64,000 nt of DNA from Anaeramoeba flamelloides (GCA_027625915.1 JANTQA010000023.1:14384001-14448000); one strand, 5' to 3'. Positions 13,514 to 26,279 are shown, numbered from the stretch's first letter. Notes: generated by a model from the letters alone, not told the origin. Program-made: numbers and translations.

Positions 13514-15299
13514 AATATCGGCTTTCCAGATCTTAGAATTCAATAATTCATTATATTTGGATTGATAAATTTCTTTTTTCAGTTCAATTAATTTTTTTGA
13601 ATTCCAATTTATTTTATTGTTCTTTCCATGATTAAATGTTATAAATTTTTCTAAAGAAGGGAGAGAGAAATTTTCTAATTTTTTAAATTAAATTTTTCTT
13701 TATTTCCTGAAATATCATATTTTCAATTTTCAATTCTTTTTTGTAAATAGGAATTTGTTTATTTCTGTTTATTTTATCTATTTCATTAATATATAAATAA
13801 ATACATGAATTTAAATAATTTATTATTTTTATTTCATAATTATATATTTAAAACCCATATACCAATTTATTTATTATACAAGATTTAAATCATCTTATTT
13901 TTAACCTATTAGTTAACATAATTGTTATTAAATAATTTTTTAGAGCTTATTAAATGTCTCTTTTGATTTATTTAAATTATATACTATATGTGAGATTTTA
14001 CTCTAAATAAATACCTAAAGGATTATTTTATTGATAAATCTTTTGATCAACTGATTTATCTTCATTAGGTTTTAAGAACATGATTGGATAATAATTTCAT
14101 ATTTATTTTTTAATTTATGATTTAAATAATTTTTATTACCTATCATAATAAAATTTGTATTTATTTTATTGATACTGCTTTTTTAAAATATAAAATGTGA
14201 ATAATAGATAAATATAATGGCTTAAAAGGTTTCTTCTTAAAATTTGTAAGTTATTCTCCTTGATAATACTATTATAAGCGTTTTTTTTTTTCAATACTTT
14301 TAATATAATTTAATTGTTTTTCTAATGATTTTAAAATTGCGGTACTCGAATTATTTAGAAATATTAATTCACATAATACAATATATAAGATTTCCTTTAT
14401 TATTAAACAACCTTTTTATTCCTACCTTTTATAAATACTTATAAATTTAAATACAAGTCAGAAAATTTTTACTTCTTTTATCATTTTTAATTTTTTTTTT
14501 GAATTTAGTTTTGTATTTAGCATTTTATAAACTTGATTTTAAGAAACTTGGGAAAATTGGTCGATCTTCATAAAATTATTGGTCAATAATTGTTTTAAAA
14601 GTTGATTTATTAGATTTACATAAAATTAAGATTTCAACTAAAAATTTTTTGATTTTTTTTTAGAATTAATCTAACAACTCTAATTGTCATCTTTTTCTAT
14701 ATAACATCCATTATACAAGTTGTTTTTGAAATTTTTTGGCCAGACCTGAAAAACTTTTTAAAAATATAATTTAAAGTAAAAAAAAATTCCATCATCCAAT
14801 AGATTGAAAAAAAATATCAAAATTTTAATGATTTTTTATGAGAATTAGAATTAACTATTTATAAAATCAAAATATTGAAACTAGATAAAGTTAATATTCA
14901 CTTCGTTTAGGTTTTTAATATGAAAAGATTATTATAATTCCTTCACAAATTTGAATTTTTATTTGTAAATAAATTCCCAATTTATTTATTGAAATAAGCA
15001 GTTTAACATTCCTCATAAAAAAAATTATTTTTAGAAATCTTTTTATAGAAATCCAAGTGTTGTATTTGGGAAATTCAGATTTTTTTGGTTTTTGAAATTC
15101 TCTTTTATCCTCAAACCATGTTTTTTTTTTTTTGATCATCATTATTATTGGATTTCAAATACGCGATTTTTTTTTTTTTTCTTTTTTTTTTAATAAAATT
15201 AATTCATTAAATTTTTTTTTTGCTTCCTATGTGTAAATTGTATAAAACTAGGAAAATTGTTTTCAAAAACCATCTTATATAACCTCTTCAAATTCGGGT

Positions 15300-16065
15300 G
15301 TTTGGACGATTCCCGTAAATACCTGAATATCGAAAATACCGGAAAATTTTTTAACCACGAAAAAACACTTTTTGAACAACTTCTAAGATTCCCTAGTGCC
15401 AATATACTCAGTTTAAATGTAAAATAACAATTTAACTTTCAGAAAAAATATTTTTTTTTGAATTTTCTACTTTAAACTACTCTAAAGAGGTTTTGGTACC
15501 TTTTGAGTATATTTGTGTAATTGTTGGTACTTATCAGGGTAAGTGTATATGTATGTCAGGGTATTGGTAAGGGTTGTGTTTGTATGTTTTGGTTAAACCA
15601 GCTCCTTTTATGGAATGGGAAGTTAAATAAAGTTTGGCTTGTTACACCTTATGTCGGATATGGGTATGTGTTGTACGATTGAATATTCCTCGGTTATTTT
15701 TGGATTGTATTTAATATTACAAAATTATGGGTAATGATAAACAATTAGAAATTTTCAATTCAAGTACATTTTCTCTCATTTAGTTAATACCATATCGAAA
15801 TGATCATTAATGTTACAATCATCCAAGATATCAATTCCTTTCACACAAAATGGGTTGTTTACCATTCCCTAAAATTTAATTTTTTTGAATTTTGATTTTT
15901 TCAGAAAAAGTATTTTTTTCAAAAATAAAACTTTGAAATTTACCTTTATACTGAGTATATTGGCACCAGTGTTTCATAGAAGTTGTTCAAAAAGTGTTTT
16001 TTCATGGTTAAAAAATTTTCGAGTATTTTCGATTTTCGGGTATTTTCAGGAATATTTGATAGATT
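15300..16065. mobile_element. Long-inverted-repeat DNA element (~765 bp)
   Basis: The minus strand of about 15300-15470 and the plus strand of about 15893-16065 encode the same peptide stretch, SCSKSVFSWLKNF. This reflects inverted arms of about 170 bp running from the ACCTGAAAATCGAAAATAC-like ends inward past TGGCACTAG/TGGCACCAG. The centre (about 15480-15880) is less AT-rich, with repeated GGTAC/GTATG words, and has no transposase frame. It looks like a non-autonomous fold-back or MITE-type element. The short open frames in the arms are shadows. No clear target-site duplication was found. Confidence 0.55.
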
Positions 16066-16538
16066 CTTCAAATTCGATAAAAAAAAAAAAATTATATGGA
16101 ATCAAAAGAATATTTATAAAAATATTTAATTAAAAAAAATTATTAAAAATTATTTTCCTTCAATTTTGAAGAAAAAATTCTAAATAATAAAAAAAAAATA
16201 TGAAAAAAAAAGGGATAAAAGACAAATTTGAGAGGAATTTAAATAAAATTAAATGAAAAATAAAAAATACGAAAAGATGAAATTAATAAAAAATATAAAG
16301 TCTTTTTAAAAAAATGAAAAACATAAAGTTTAAAAAGGTGTTCTATATATTGTTTTAATTCTTTTTTAAAACTGTTTTTGAGCTACTTTTTAAAATTTTT
16401 TTGTTTTTACTTTTTTAAAATTATTGTAAAATCTATATAAGATAACATTTATATTATTGTTATTAGAGAAATTATTTTTTGAGAAAGTTTATTTTTATAA
16501 TTTCTGTTGTTAAAGAGGTTAGTGCTAAATTATTGATT

Positions 16539-19500
16539 TTAATCATTATTTTCATTTTTATTTTTATTTTCTTTTTCTTTTTCTTTTTCTTTTTCTTTTT
16601 CTTTTTCTTTTTCATTTTTATCAATCGTAATGATTTCAAAACCATCACCTATATCATTATCAATATACTTACTGTCATTACTGTCATTATTATTATTATT
16701 ATTATTGTCTTTGCTGATATCTTTATTATTCTCGTTATTATTCTCGTTATTTCCATTGTTATCCTCGTTATCTTCATTATTCTCGTCATTATTATTTTCT
16801 TTTGTAATACTTTTTTCGTCAGTTTGCTTGATGTGTTTTTGGTTTATAAGTTTTTTAATAATTTTTTTTGGGATCATTTTTTTCATTATTTGTATAACTT
16901 GTGTTTTTTTTAATTTTTTAGCGTATTGATAAGCATTTAAAAATTTTGGATTTGGTGAAGATATATAAATTTTTTTTTTATATGACAATAATTTTTTTAA
17001 AAGTATTAAATTTGAATTATCTATTGCGTAATGAATGGGCATTTTAAAAAAACTGTCCAATAAGCAAACATTGACGTCAAATTGGATCAATAATTCTAAA
17101 ATTAATGGATCTGAATTTATTACTGCGTGTGCAGCAGAAATATTATTATTTTCAGAATCTTGCCAGTTTGGATTGGCACCTAAAATTAAAGACAAATGCG
17201 CTTCATTAAAATCAGAAGCAATGACTGCCTTTAATAGCATTTTATTGAGATCCTCTTTATTTTTTTTAAATTTCTCATCAATAAATTCTCTTTTGCTATA
17301 TTTTCTTTGAATATATTTACTTTTAATTTCAACAGAATCATTTTCGTTTGGCTTGATTAAATTTTTAAGTTGCGGGTTTAAATTTGATTCCAAAATATCA
17401 TTAATTTTTTCATTTCCTGCACTTTTAAATAATTCCAATACGTCTTGAGATAATTGGTCCAAAGTTAAAGATCTAACTTTACTTATTTGAATACCCAACG
17501 ATCGATGGGCCCCCGAACAATCAATGCAAAAGCTAATACCTAAATTTATTGAGCACCAATCTGGATTCTCACAGCCACAATCTACGCATTTCTTACACCC
17601 AGGAATATCATAAATTGTTTTTAAAGTTTTTTCGTTCCATGCAATACTATCTTTAGAATGCTTTTCGGTTTGTTGCGAATTTAATAATTTTTCAATATTG
17701 TTATTAATTACTTCAATCCATGACCTTGTTTCCTCAGGGTTAGTCGATTGGAGAATTAATTTACCGCTGGTTGGATTGAATACTTCAAAGCAATTTCTAT
17801 TTTTTTAAAAAAAAGTATTGGCAATTTAATTAAAAAATTAAATTTGATGATCAAGAATGCAAAGAAGAATTATAAACTTACCTTCGTTTTAAATCAGTGC
17901 TATTTTTTACAGAGGATAAAAGCAAACTCATTTTGCCACGTTTTTCCATATCCTTATGGCTTTTTATATAATAAAGTTGACTATTTTTAATAACAAAAAA
18001 ATTTTTAACCCAATCTTTTACCATACCGCCAGTTTTTCTAAATAAATATCCTGTTTTAGTTAATTTTTTTTTGTCTTTGCTTTTTGTCTTTCTCGAATGA
18101 ACTACTCTCTTTTTTTAAAAAAAAATATTTTTAAATAAGTAAAAAAAAATTAAGATAATTTCAAGAGATAAATAAATAATAAATGAAGAAATTTTAATTT
18201 TTTTTAAAAATAAGTATTAATATTTTAAAATGTTTATCTATGTAGATATATGAATTTTTTTTTTCTTGACACAAAGTAATTTTATGGGCAAGTAATCTTA
18301 TATTTGAGGTGGTTTTTTGTTATTTGAATTTATATGTCTAGTAATACATATTAACAATATTCTCTAAAATATTTTTACATTTAATTTCTTGATAAGAATT
18401 GAAGAAAATTTAAACAAGTATGGAAATAAAAATATAAATAAAAAGTATACTGGTTTAAGGAAATGATACAACAATAAAATTGTGAAAATAAAAGGAAATG
18501 ATTTATTATTAGTTTCATTATAATTGTATTGTGGTTGTTAAAATTGGGCGAGTTGTCATAATAATTAAAATTGGATCAATAAAAAGAAACTTTTTATCGA
18601 AGATACAACTTTATATTAACTCTTTTTCAAACAAAAGGGCACGCCTCTCAAATCATCAATACTATTGAATTTGATTGTTAATGAGAGAATTACTTATTGG
18701 TGATTTTAATTTTAATTATTCATTTTTTCATTTTTTCATTTTTTGTTTATGGATATTGGACAGTTGGAAAATGAAAAAAACAAAATAAGAAGAAATCAAT
18801 TTGGAAATAATCTGTTAGTATGAAAATGGAAACAGTTTAAGTTTGATTTCAAATGAACTAGATATAGGAATTAAGAAAGACCATTATTGGATTGATGCAT
18901 CAAACAAAGAAAATAAGGAAAAAAAAAGAATTCCAACAAAATACCCAGATGAATTGTGGCTTTATATTGAAAATGAGACTGTAAAAGAACAAAAGTTTGA
19001 CGTGTAAAGAATTATTAATAAAATGTAAAGAACTTTTTCCCAATTCGCTTTGTTCAACGGGTTGTTTATTTATTTTATAATTTTTTTTCTTTACAATTTA
19101 CAAAACGAGATTTCTCATTTCAAATAAAAGGGAACATCAATTTTTAAAATATTTAATTTTAATTTTTATTATTTTGTTTTAATGAGTTTTAAATCTTCAG
19201 TCAAGTGTTTTTTTTTTATGTTTTAAATTGTTTTTTATATTTTAGAATGATACCACAATTAATTTGATTCAATTATGAATAATTCTTGAAAATGTATGTA
19301 CCCTTTTATTTGAAAAAGAGTTTAGATTTATTAGATTAATTTGTTTGATTTGATAACCATTTATTTTCCATCAAAATTATAAATACTCAAAATAATTCTA
19401 AATTATAATTGAATTTTTTAATCATATTTTCTTTTAATTTAAGTTAAAAATTTTTGTAGGTGTTTTTTTGATTTCAAGAATTCATTTCCTTTTACTTTAA

Positions 19501-22500
19501 TATTTGGATACATATTCTATGTTTTTGCTTAGTTTGATAACAATATTTTATAAAAGAATTTTGAAAAAAAAATTTGTCAAAAAAAAGTTTTCTACAGAGA
19601 AAAATAAAAAGGAATGGGGTGAGAAATACAAGGTAATATCTTGTTTTCGCACTTCCGGAAGAGAAAGAAGAAACAAATTGTCTAAAATATACTTTGTTTC
19701 GGAAATTATTTTATTTCAGTTTTGATTTCAACAAGTTTATTTGTGAAAGGTGATCTTTCTTGTTTGGTTATAAAAAAGAAAAGATTTGTTTAAAATGCAT
19801 GTCTTCTCGTCTTTATTTTTTTGGGTTTATTCTATGATTTATTTCAAACATTCGCTGGTATGAACACATTTCTTGATTTAATACAAAATTTAATAAAACC
19901 CAAAAATTGAATAAAAAAAAATCTCCAAAAATCGAAAAATTAAAGATTCAACTCTGATTTACTTTGGGTTCGCTTTTTTTTTCACAAATTGAGTAGTAAA
20001 TGATATTCTATCTTCCAACGTTCAATATCCCGTGACATTTAAATTAATAAATTTCTCAGTAAGGTTCTAACAATTAATTTTTTTTGAAAATTGGGAAAAT
20101 TTATCTATTTTATTACAATTAAGTAAATTTCATGTTTTTTTTTATATTTTTCAATAAAGAAGTGAACACTGAATTCACCTTTTTTGGTATTGGATTATTG
20201 TTACAATTTTAAAAAAATATGCCAAAATCTTTGATTTTAATTTATTCCTTTAAATTAAAATAAAACTCCATACATTTCAATTATTTTCTTTCTAGATACT
20301 AAGTTTTCATTATAAACTATATTCCAAAATTTTGGACACAGTTTAAACAGTTGAAAGAATTACAATATCACACTTTAAATTCAATTTGGAAATAATTTTA
20401 ATTTTACAAAATATTTCATTTTTTGTCTTTTTTGTTTTGTTTCCATTTCTTTTTTTGCAGCTACGTAATCTGTTTCGTTATAACTGGAAATTTTTTTTCG
20501 ATGGTTGATAAAAGGTTAGTGTTGAGTTTGTTAAATAGAAAAATCACATACAATTGGTAGATGGTATCTTATCATTTGATCGATCAACAATTGTTGGTGA
20601 AATTTCAACAAATTTACCAATACATTTTTTGTTCCCGCTCGTTTCGTTATTTTGGACACACCAATTTTTATTTTTGAGTTTTATATTTTTTTCTTTTATT
20701 TGGATTAAAATGATTACTTATTAAAATATTAATATTGGGTAACTTAAATGTTGTTTTATATTGCGTTTGAAAAAACATAATAAATTGAGTTTTTTTTTTG
20801 CCTATTTTTGATTTTGGGTGTGTCCAAATTTTTGGAATGGGGTTTAAAATCAATATATTTTCTGAATAAAACAGAAAACTTCAATAAAAGTTATGCATTC
20901 AACAAAAATTTCATGTATTTTGACTGAAATAGCGTTTATTTGTTTTTTACATTGGTTGTATATATATATATATAAACTATTTTTCAAAAATTTTAACTCA
21001 CTTTATAATGTTAATGTAAGTTGTTTTGAGGGTTTATCCTGTATTCTTATCAAAAAAATATTTTCAAATTTTTGGATCATATTTTTTCTAATTTTGCAAA
21101 TTTTTGTTTGGCTTTTTCAAATTTTCGTTTTTCTTTTCTTTTTCTTTTTTTTTTTTGATAATTTTTTTTTTTTGATAAATTTTTCTTTTTCAAATGTTTA
21201 AATTTAACTTTTTTTTTCTTTATTTTTTATTTTTTAATTTTTGATTTCTTTTTCTTTTTTTTTTTGATAATTTTTTTTCTTTTTCTTTTTTTTTTCAAAA
21301 GATCATATGGAAAAAAAAAAGATCTTCGAAAAGACAAATAATCACTACAAAATTGTGACCATTTAATGTCTTTTAAAATGAATTTAATTATTTGCAAAAA
21401 ATCTTCTTTTTAAACCTTTTTTCAGTGAAATCTCAGTTATACAAAATCTGTAATGTTCATTTCAAAAATTGTGACTCACTTTTTTTAGTTTTTGATTTTA
21501 TTGTTTTTTAATTTTTAAAATATCAGGTTTTTATATATTTAGAATGACTTAGAAGTGAATTACAAATCTGATTTAATTATTTGTTGTTCGTGAACACAAA
21601 AGGATATATATATTTTTTTTTCAATTTATTATTTCAGGTGAGTTACAATTTTTGAAATCGGATTTATAAATATATATATATATATCTATATATTTTAGAA
21701 AGTTTTCAAATCTATAAAAGAAAAAACAATTGTTGTTGTAAAATTTGAAGAAAAAAAAAAAAATTAGATTTATTACCTTTTTTAGTGTTTTTATTTGTTC
21801 TGTTTCTTTTGTCTTTAAGGAATTATATTTTCCTTTAATTTTTTCAAGTATAACTGTACCATCTTGGATTTCAGATTGAAAGTCATTTAACGTGTCATAG
21901 CTCTGATGGTAATAACTTAATTGGGAGTATAAAACTGCTAACATTCTTTGAACAAATTCAAATTTATTCTTTTCTCTTACTGCGTGTAATTTTGTTACTA
22001 ACTGGAGCCTTTGTAATAAATGACTTTTAAGAAAAATAATAACCACAAATTGGTATTCCAAAAGAAAGGTAAAATTAAAAAAGAAAGGTCAAATTAAAAG
22101 AAATATTATATATAAAAAAGAGAGAGTAAGGGTGGTTAAAATTAAAAAATACTTTTCTTCATTTTCATAGCAAACTTGTTCATTTTTTTGTTCATTTTTT
22201 TTTCCTATTGAAGTTCCAAGATAACGGAGTTGTGATGACTGAAGATCTGATGTCATTTTTTCGTATTTCTTTCCTGCTAATTTTGCATCTTTCATGTCCC
22301 CATTAACAAAATCATTCATTGGATCAATTAATAAAATTTTAATTTGTTCAAACTAATATTTAATATGTGTAAATAATTTGAAAAATAATTTTTGAGTATT
22401 TTTTTTTTTTTTTTGTAGAAATTTTACTTTAGTTTTCGAATTAATAGAAATAATAGTTATACAATGTATTTTAATTGTACCTTTTCCTTTTTATTTATTT

Positions 22501-25500
22501 TGCTGTTTTATAATTTACAAGGAAGAGAATATTGTTGGGGTTTTTTTTTTTTTTTTTCCAATCAAATACTTTTTTTACTGAGATAAAAATTTTTTACATC
22601 ATGTATAAATTTAGATTTTACGATCAAAATTGAATTTCTTTATTTTGTTTGTCCTGTGAATATTATGTTAATTTCTTCATCTTTCAATCATTAATTTGGA
22701 AAAAAAAATTTTCCCATATACTTGTAAACCAGTAAATCAAAATAAAACCTTGATGATCAGGCATTATTGTAAAAATTGTTATTGTGGTTAATACATGTTT
22801 TTATCCAAATTCTAGAGTATAAAAGGGATTTACATTCGATTTCCTTATCATATAATCAAATGAAACAAAGTTATGATAAATTAATAATGGAATTATTTGA
22901 TTATACTCGAAATTTTGGTCATTATTTTTTTGTTTTATTAAAAACAAATATTTTTTTCATCTTCAGTTTCAGTTATTTTCGGATTTCTGTGATTTCTGTG
23001 CTTTTTGTGACTTCAGAAATCTTTGCTATTTGTGCGATTAGCTTAATGTTTACAATTAAAAAAAAAAATGTTTCTCTTTGTTTTCTATTTCAGATCGTTT
23101 AATTATTGTTTTGAATTCTGAACAATACTTTTTTTTATCTAGTAATATGAATTTTTGATATTTTGAAAATTACTTTCTGTGTATGATATATGTTTATAAT
23201 GAAAAATCCTGTATTTTTAAAAAGGTATTTGCTTTTAAAAAAAAATTACTTAATCATCTTGTCTTTGATCAAAAAGATTTTGTAATAATTTTTTTATTGT
23301 AAAAAATTTACTTTTTTTGTTTAAAATTTGTTCTCTAATTTGAAATTTTACTTTGGAAAAATAGTTTATGTACAACTTTTAAATATTAAAATCTGAAGTT
23401 ATGAAATATATTGGGTCAAATTATAAACGAAAATAATTCTTTAATGTGAGCATAAAAATAGTTTATATCTCTTTTTCTTCAATATCAGTATTTTTCTCAA
23501 TAATATTTTTTTTGTTAACCCAAATAAATAAAAAGATTTAAACAGCAAAATTGTTTTGATATTCATCAAAGTGTGTATTTGTAAGGAATGATTGGTTATT
23601 AAAATGTAAAATAATCCAATTTCCTCCTTTGTGATTAGTGGGTATTTACAATAGAACGAAAAATAAAATAAAAATTAAACAAATTTATTTTGTTCAAAAT
23701 TAATTTATTTTAATCTGTGGATCAAAGATCTTTAATACTTTAACAAAAACGAAAGGGTGAGATTTGCAATGTATCTGAAGAATTTGTGAGGAGCAATCCT
23801 CCTTAAGTACCAAAATTCTAAAGTAATCCCACAATCTAAAAGCTTATCAAATTGCTGGAGAATTGTCCATGCTGGAAACTAGAGTCATTATAAAAAAAAT
23901 GCTGAAAAGAGATTTCAAAATTATTTTTAAAATAGTCAAAAAAAAAACGTCAAAAGAGCTATTTTTAGTCCTCTCTTAAAAAATTTTTTTTTTGGTCACA
24001 CTTTTGTAAAATTACTTTATTCTTGAGATCAGTTAATTTATTCGACACAATATTGTCAAGACAAAAAACATATATCAAGATGAGTTTGAAGTGTATCAGT
24101 TTGAAAACTTTTGAGAAATATGAAAATTGTGAGGTATAATTCTAATTTTGGTAAAGTAGAAAATTAATAGTTTTTTCTAAATTTTTTCTGATGAATCATT
24201 TGGTATAAAAAGTCCAACACGATTTTTAATAGGTAATCTTAATAGAACCTAGAAATAAAAAGTACGATCAATTAATAAAAGAAAAAAATAAATGGTTAAA
24301 GACAAAATGGGGGATTAAACACAATAATATTTTTTATAATACTATCTTTTTGTATGGAGTTTTTCTTTGATTGATCTACTATTAAGAATTTAATGAAAAA
24401 TGTACAGTCAGTTACACTTTTAGGATACAAACTTTGAAGGAAATTTAAGGCACAAAAAAATCTCAAATTAAAGCACATTTTTTGGAATTTTTTTTTTACA
24501 CAAATTATTTTACTAGAATTTGAATTTTGTGCCTTAATTTTGAGATTTTATTTTAGTGACTTAAATTTTATTCAAAGTTTGGGTCTTAAAAGTGGAACTG
24601 AATGTAACTATTTTTGAGATCTCCAAAATAACTTTTCTAATTATTTCGGGTTTACGATAAAAAATGAAACATAAGTTGTATTTGTTGGTTTGATTGAAAA
24701 TAATATAATGGTTTGTTCTTTGAAGTTAATTGGTTTCTTCTTTGAATTGATTTTACTTTTCTTTTTCAGGTTTCTGTGATTTGTGTGACTCTCTTTAAGG
24801 TTTTCAATTAAAAATCGTATTGGACTTTTTTTACCTGTTAAACTTTTTTTCCTAATGGTAACCACTTTAAAAAGGATTCTGATTATTTTTAAATCCTTCT
24901 TTAGCACAGTTGTATTTTTTTTTGAGAATATTTGGAAATAAAAAATGGATTCTGTTTTTTTTTCGTTTTAGATTTTGAAATTTTGGTTGTTTTTTTTATT
25001 GTTCCTGTTTCATAAAAAAAAAAAAACAAATTTTTATTCATCAAACAACAAGAGAATTTAAAATTATTTTCTCTTGACTTAGCAATAATTAGAATTGTAG
25101 GTTTCTGTAACCAATGCGTTTTTTCAATTGAATTGTTTTGGATTATTTAATTAGAAGAAAATAAAGATGATGAAAAAAATGACAAATACCCTTGGATTTA
25201 TCACCTAAAAAAGAAAAGAAAAGAAAAGAAGGCAACCAGTTTAAAAAAATTTCTTTTGATGGTGTTTTGTATACTTGAATTGTTTTTTAACAAATTGGGT
25301 AAAATAGATCGTTTAATTTTGGATAAAAACAAAAAAATTTTGAGTAAAAAAACAAAGTGAAAGTAAAAAATATTACACTCGTTCTTCGATTGTTGTTTGT
25401 CTCCTGAATAATTTTACCTAAACTCATGATTTGCTCCCCCAGTTTCCTTTCAATTTGTGTTGTTAGTTCACCACGAATTAAATCACGGTATCCAAAAATA

Positions 25501-25679
25501 CAATTTACAAACTTGTCACCTATATCCGAGAGATGCTCCGCAGCTTTAATAAATTGGGTTGCTGTCTTGACTACACCAGTGATATACTTCTTGAGTACCT
25601 TCTGGCTTTCTTGAAGTGTTTCTAATTTGAGTTGAAAACTAGGTGAACCTTCATAAATTTCATCAATATTAATTTCCAT
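16539..25679 (-). CDS. ACAP-type Arf GAP (BAR-PH-ArfGAP-ankyrin), 5 exons
   Basis: The exons by inspection are 25679-25377, 22352-22153, 22023-21777, 18108-17882 and 17796-16539. All are GT-AG with matching phases, giving 744 aa (human ACAP1 is about 740). Residues 1-250 form a BAR domain, with FEQIKILLIDPMNDFVNGD and KFEFVQRMLAVLYSQLSYYH typical of ACAPs. A PH domain spans about 268-364 (GYLFRKTGG...WVKNFFVI). The ArfGAP zinc finger has C396, C399, C416 and C419 (CxxC-x16-CxxC), and the catalytic arginine R424 is in HRSLG. About three ankyrin repeats follow (510-630), then an Asn/Glu/Lys-run tail. By family knowledge it senses curved membrane and phosphoinositide and stimulates GTP hydrolysis on Arf. 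All key residues are present, so it should be active. The first reported frame inside the zinc finger (TTG at 17498) is not the start; the true ATG is at 25679. Confidence 0.85.
18819..19007 (+). CDS. Orphan terminal exon inside an intron, unknown product
   Basis: An AG acceptor (CTGTTAG) precedes 62 clean codons that end at TAA. The composition is far more protein-like than the surroundings, for example KKDHYWIDASN and YPDELWLYIENETV. There is no ATG, and the upstream exon was not located. It lies antisense to the Arf GAP, within its 3.7 kb intron. It may be the last exon of a nested gene or a relic of an inserted sequence. The family is not recognised. Confidence 0.3.
   Translation, partial: YENGNSLSLISNELDIGIKKDHYWIDASNKENKEKKRIPTKYPDELWLYIENETVKEQKFDV
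20340..20670. repeat. Diverged dispersed repeat, copy 2
   Basis: It shares ordered blocks with about 5740-6270 and 37540-38110. It begins near TTTTGGACACAGTTTAAA, the inverse of the AAACTGTGTCCAAAA that starts the 37541 copy. Such GTGTCC(A)n termini are common among Tc1/mariner-type elements, but no transposase frame survives. Confidence 0.4.
20651..20832. mobile_element. Small TIR element with TTTTGGACACACC ends
   Basis: The left end TTTTGGACACACCAATTTTT and right end TTGGGTGTGTCCAAATTTTT are inverted copies about 130 bp apart. The size and termini suggest a mariner-like MITE. The minus-strand open frame across it is a shadow. Confidence 0.45.
22353..25376 (-). other. Large intron 1 of the Arf GAP gene
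   Basis: The donor AGT|GTAATA and acceptor ATTAG give 3,024 nt, phase 0. It contains a CAGTC/TA element (24405-24604), a stretch with coding-like words but several stops (about 23760-23930), and GAAATCACAG-type repeat words at about 22985-23060 and 24768-24815. Confidence 0.6.
24405..24604. mobile_element. CAGTC/TA palindromic MITE, copy 1
   Basis: It is flanked by TA (24403-24404 and 24605-24606). The ends are CAGTCAGTTACACTTTTAGG and (inverted) CTTAAAAGTGGAACTGAATG. The whole element is nearly a palindrome built on AAGGCACAAAA and AATCTCAAATTA. CAGT ends with a TA target duplication are typical of the Tc1/mariner superfamily. It is non-coding and lies in an Arf GAP intron. Confidence 0.65.
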
Positions 25680-26093
25680 AATTTTTGAGAGGAATATTGC
25701 CGTTAAAACACAATGAGAAAAAATGAAGTTTTATTTTGGATATTTCTCATTTGGATTGAATAGATAAATTTTTTGGCAATTTGTACCACTGAGAATAAGT
25801 TTTATCATTTCTTTGTTCTTTTTTACAAGGAAACAAATGGTTTTCGATGTATACATTTCGAAAAGATCAAACAAACTTTTTTGAAAATAATCTCAACTTT
25901 AAGGATAACATAATAGATATAAATCCCTGAAAAGAGAAAAAAGGTTGTCTTGTATAAAATTTAAGGAAATGTTATTTTGGTTCTTATCTGATCTGTCTTC
26001 AATTTTCTATTAATTTAAATTTTTGGTAATATTTTTTTTTTTTTTTTTTTTTTATTTTTGAAGGGAGGAAATTAATTTCCTCTTACAGCCGTT

Positions 26094-26178
26094 AGGTTTT
26101 TTTTTTTACTTTATGAAATAAACAGAAAATTTTAATAAATTTTCGGTTTATTTCTATAAAGTAAAAAAAAAAAAACGC
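26094..26178. mobile_element. TTAGGTTTTTT hairpin element, copy 1
   Basis: A near-perfect palindrome: AGGTTTTTT...ACTTTATGAAATAAACAG and its inverse around a short AATAAATT centre. It abuts a TTTTCCAGAATT palindrome (26184-26254). It is nested in the TTAA element. Confidence 0.6.
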
Positions 26179-26183
26179 CGTTA

Positions 26184-26254
26184 GCTTTTCCATAATTTAA
26201 AAGAATTGAGTAAAATCTTTGATTTTTCTCTATTCTTTTGAATTCTGGAAAACC
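26184..26254. mobile_element. TTTTCCAGAATT palindrome, copy 2
   Basis: The arms are GCTTTTCCATAATTTAAAAG and CTTTTGAATTCTGGAAAACC around GAGTAAAATC...GATTTTTCTC. It is one of the best-preserved copies. Confidence 0.65.
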
Positions 26255-26279
26255 TAGGCACTTGACCTAATTTCTAAAT

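Larger units (their letters stand above)
12942..14700 (-). mobile_element. Worn LINE copy B
   Basis: An (ATT)n tail lies at 12942-12957, followed in the element's upstream direction by the same 3' sequence as copy A. The minus strand near 13290-13150 reads NRYYYVIDKNSNKFCPLC then ILVNIDHFYA, a CxxC...H motif like the zinc-binding knuckle after the reverse transcriptase in LINE ORF2. Further upstream, about 13650-13550 reads NWNSKKLIELKKEIYQSKY, also ORF2-like. A T35-G12 homopolymer and a TTTTCCAGAATT palindrome interrupt it at 13381-13513. The upstream limit is uncertain. Confidence 0.5.
18109..21776 (-). other. Large intron 3 of the Arf GAP gene
   Basis: The donor AAG|GTAATA is at 21777/21776 and the acceptor AAAAAAG is at 18109, with phase 0 and 3,668 nt. 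It contains a plus-strand coding-like exon (18819-19007), a diverged dispersed repeat (about 20340-20670), a small TIR element (20651-20832) and pyrimidine-rich low-complexity sequence (21120-21300). Confidence 0.65.

Noticed and set aside
16479-16929. Plus-strand frames rich in Ile, Leu and Phe
   Set aside because: They are the reverse strand of the Asn/Glu/Lys-run tail of the Arf GAP coding exon.
23760-23930. Protein-like words (SEEFVRSNPP, KLLENCPCWKLESL) on the plus strand
   Set aside because: Several stops, no start and no recognised family. Composition alone is not enough for a feature; mentioned with the Arf GAP intron.
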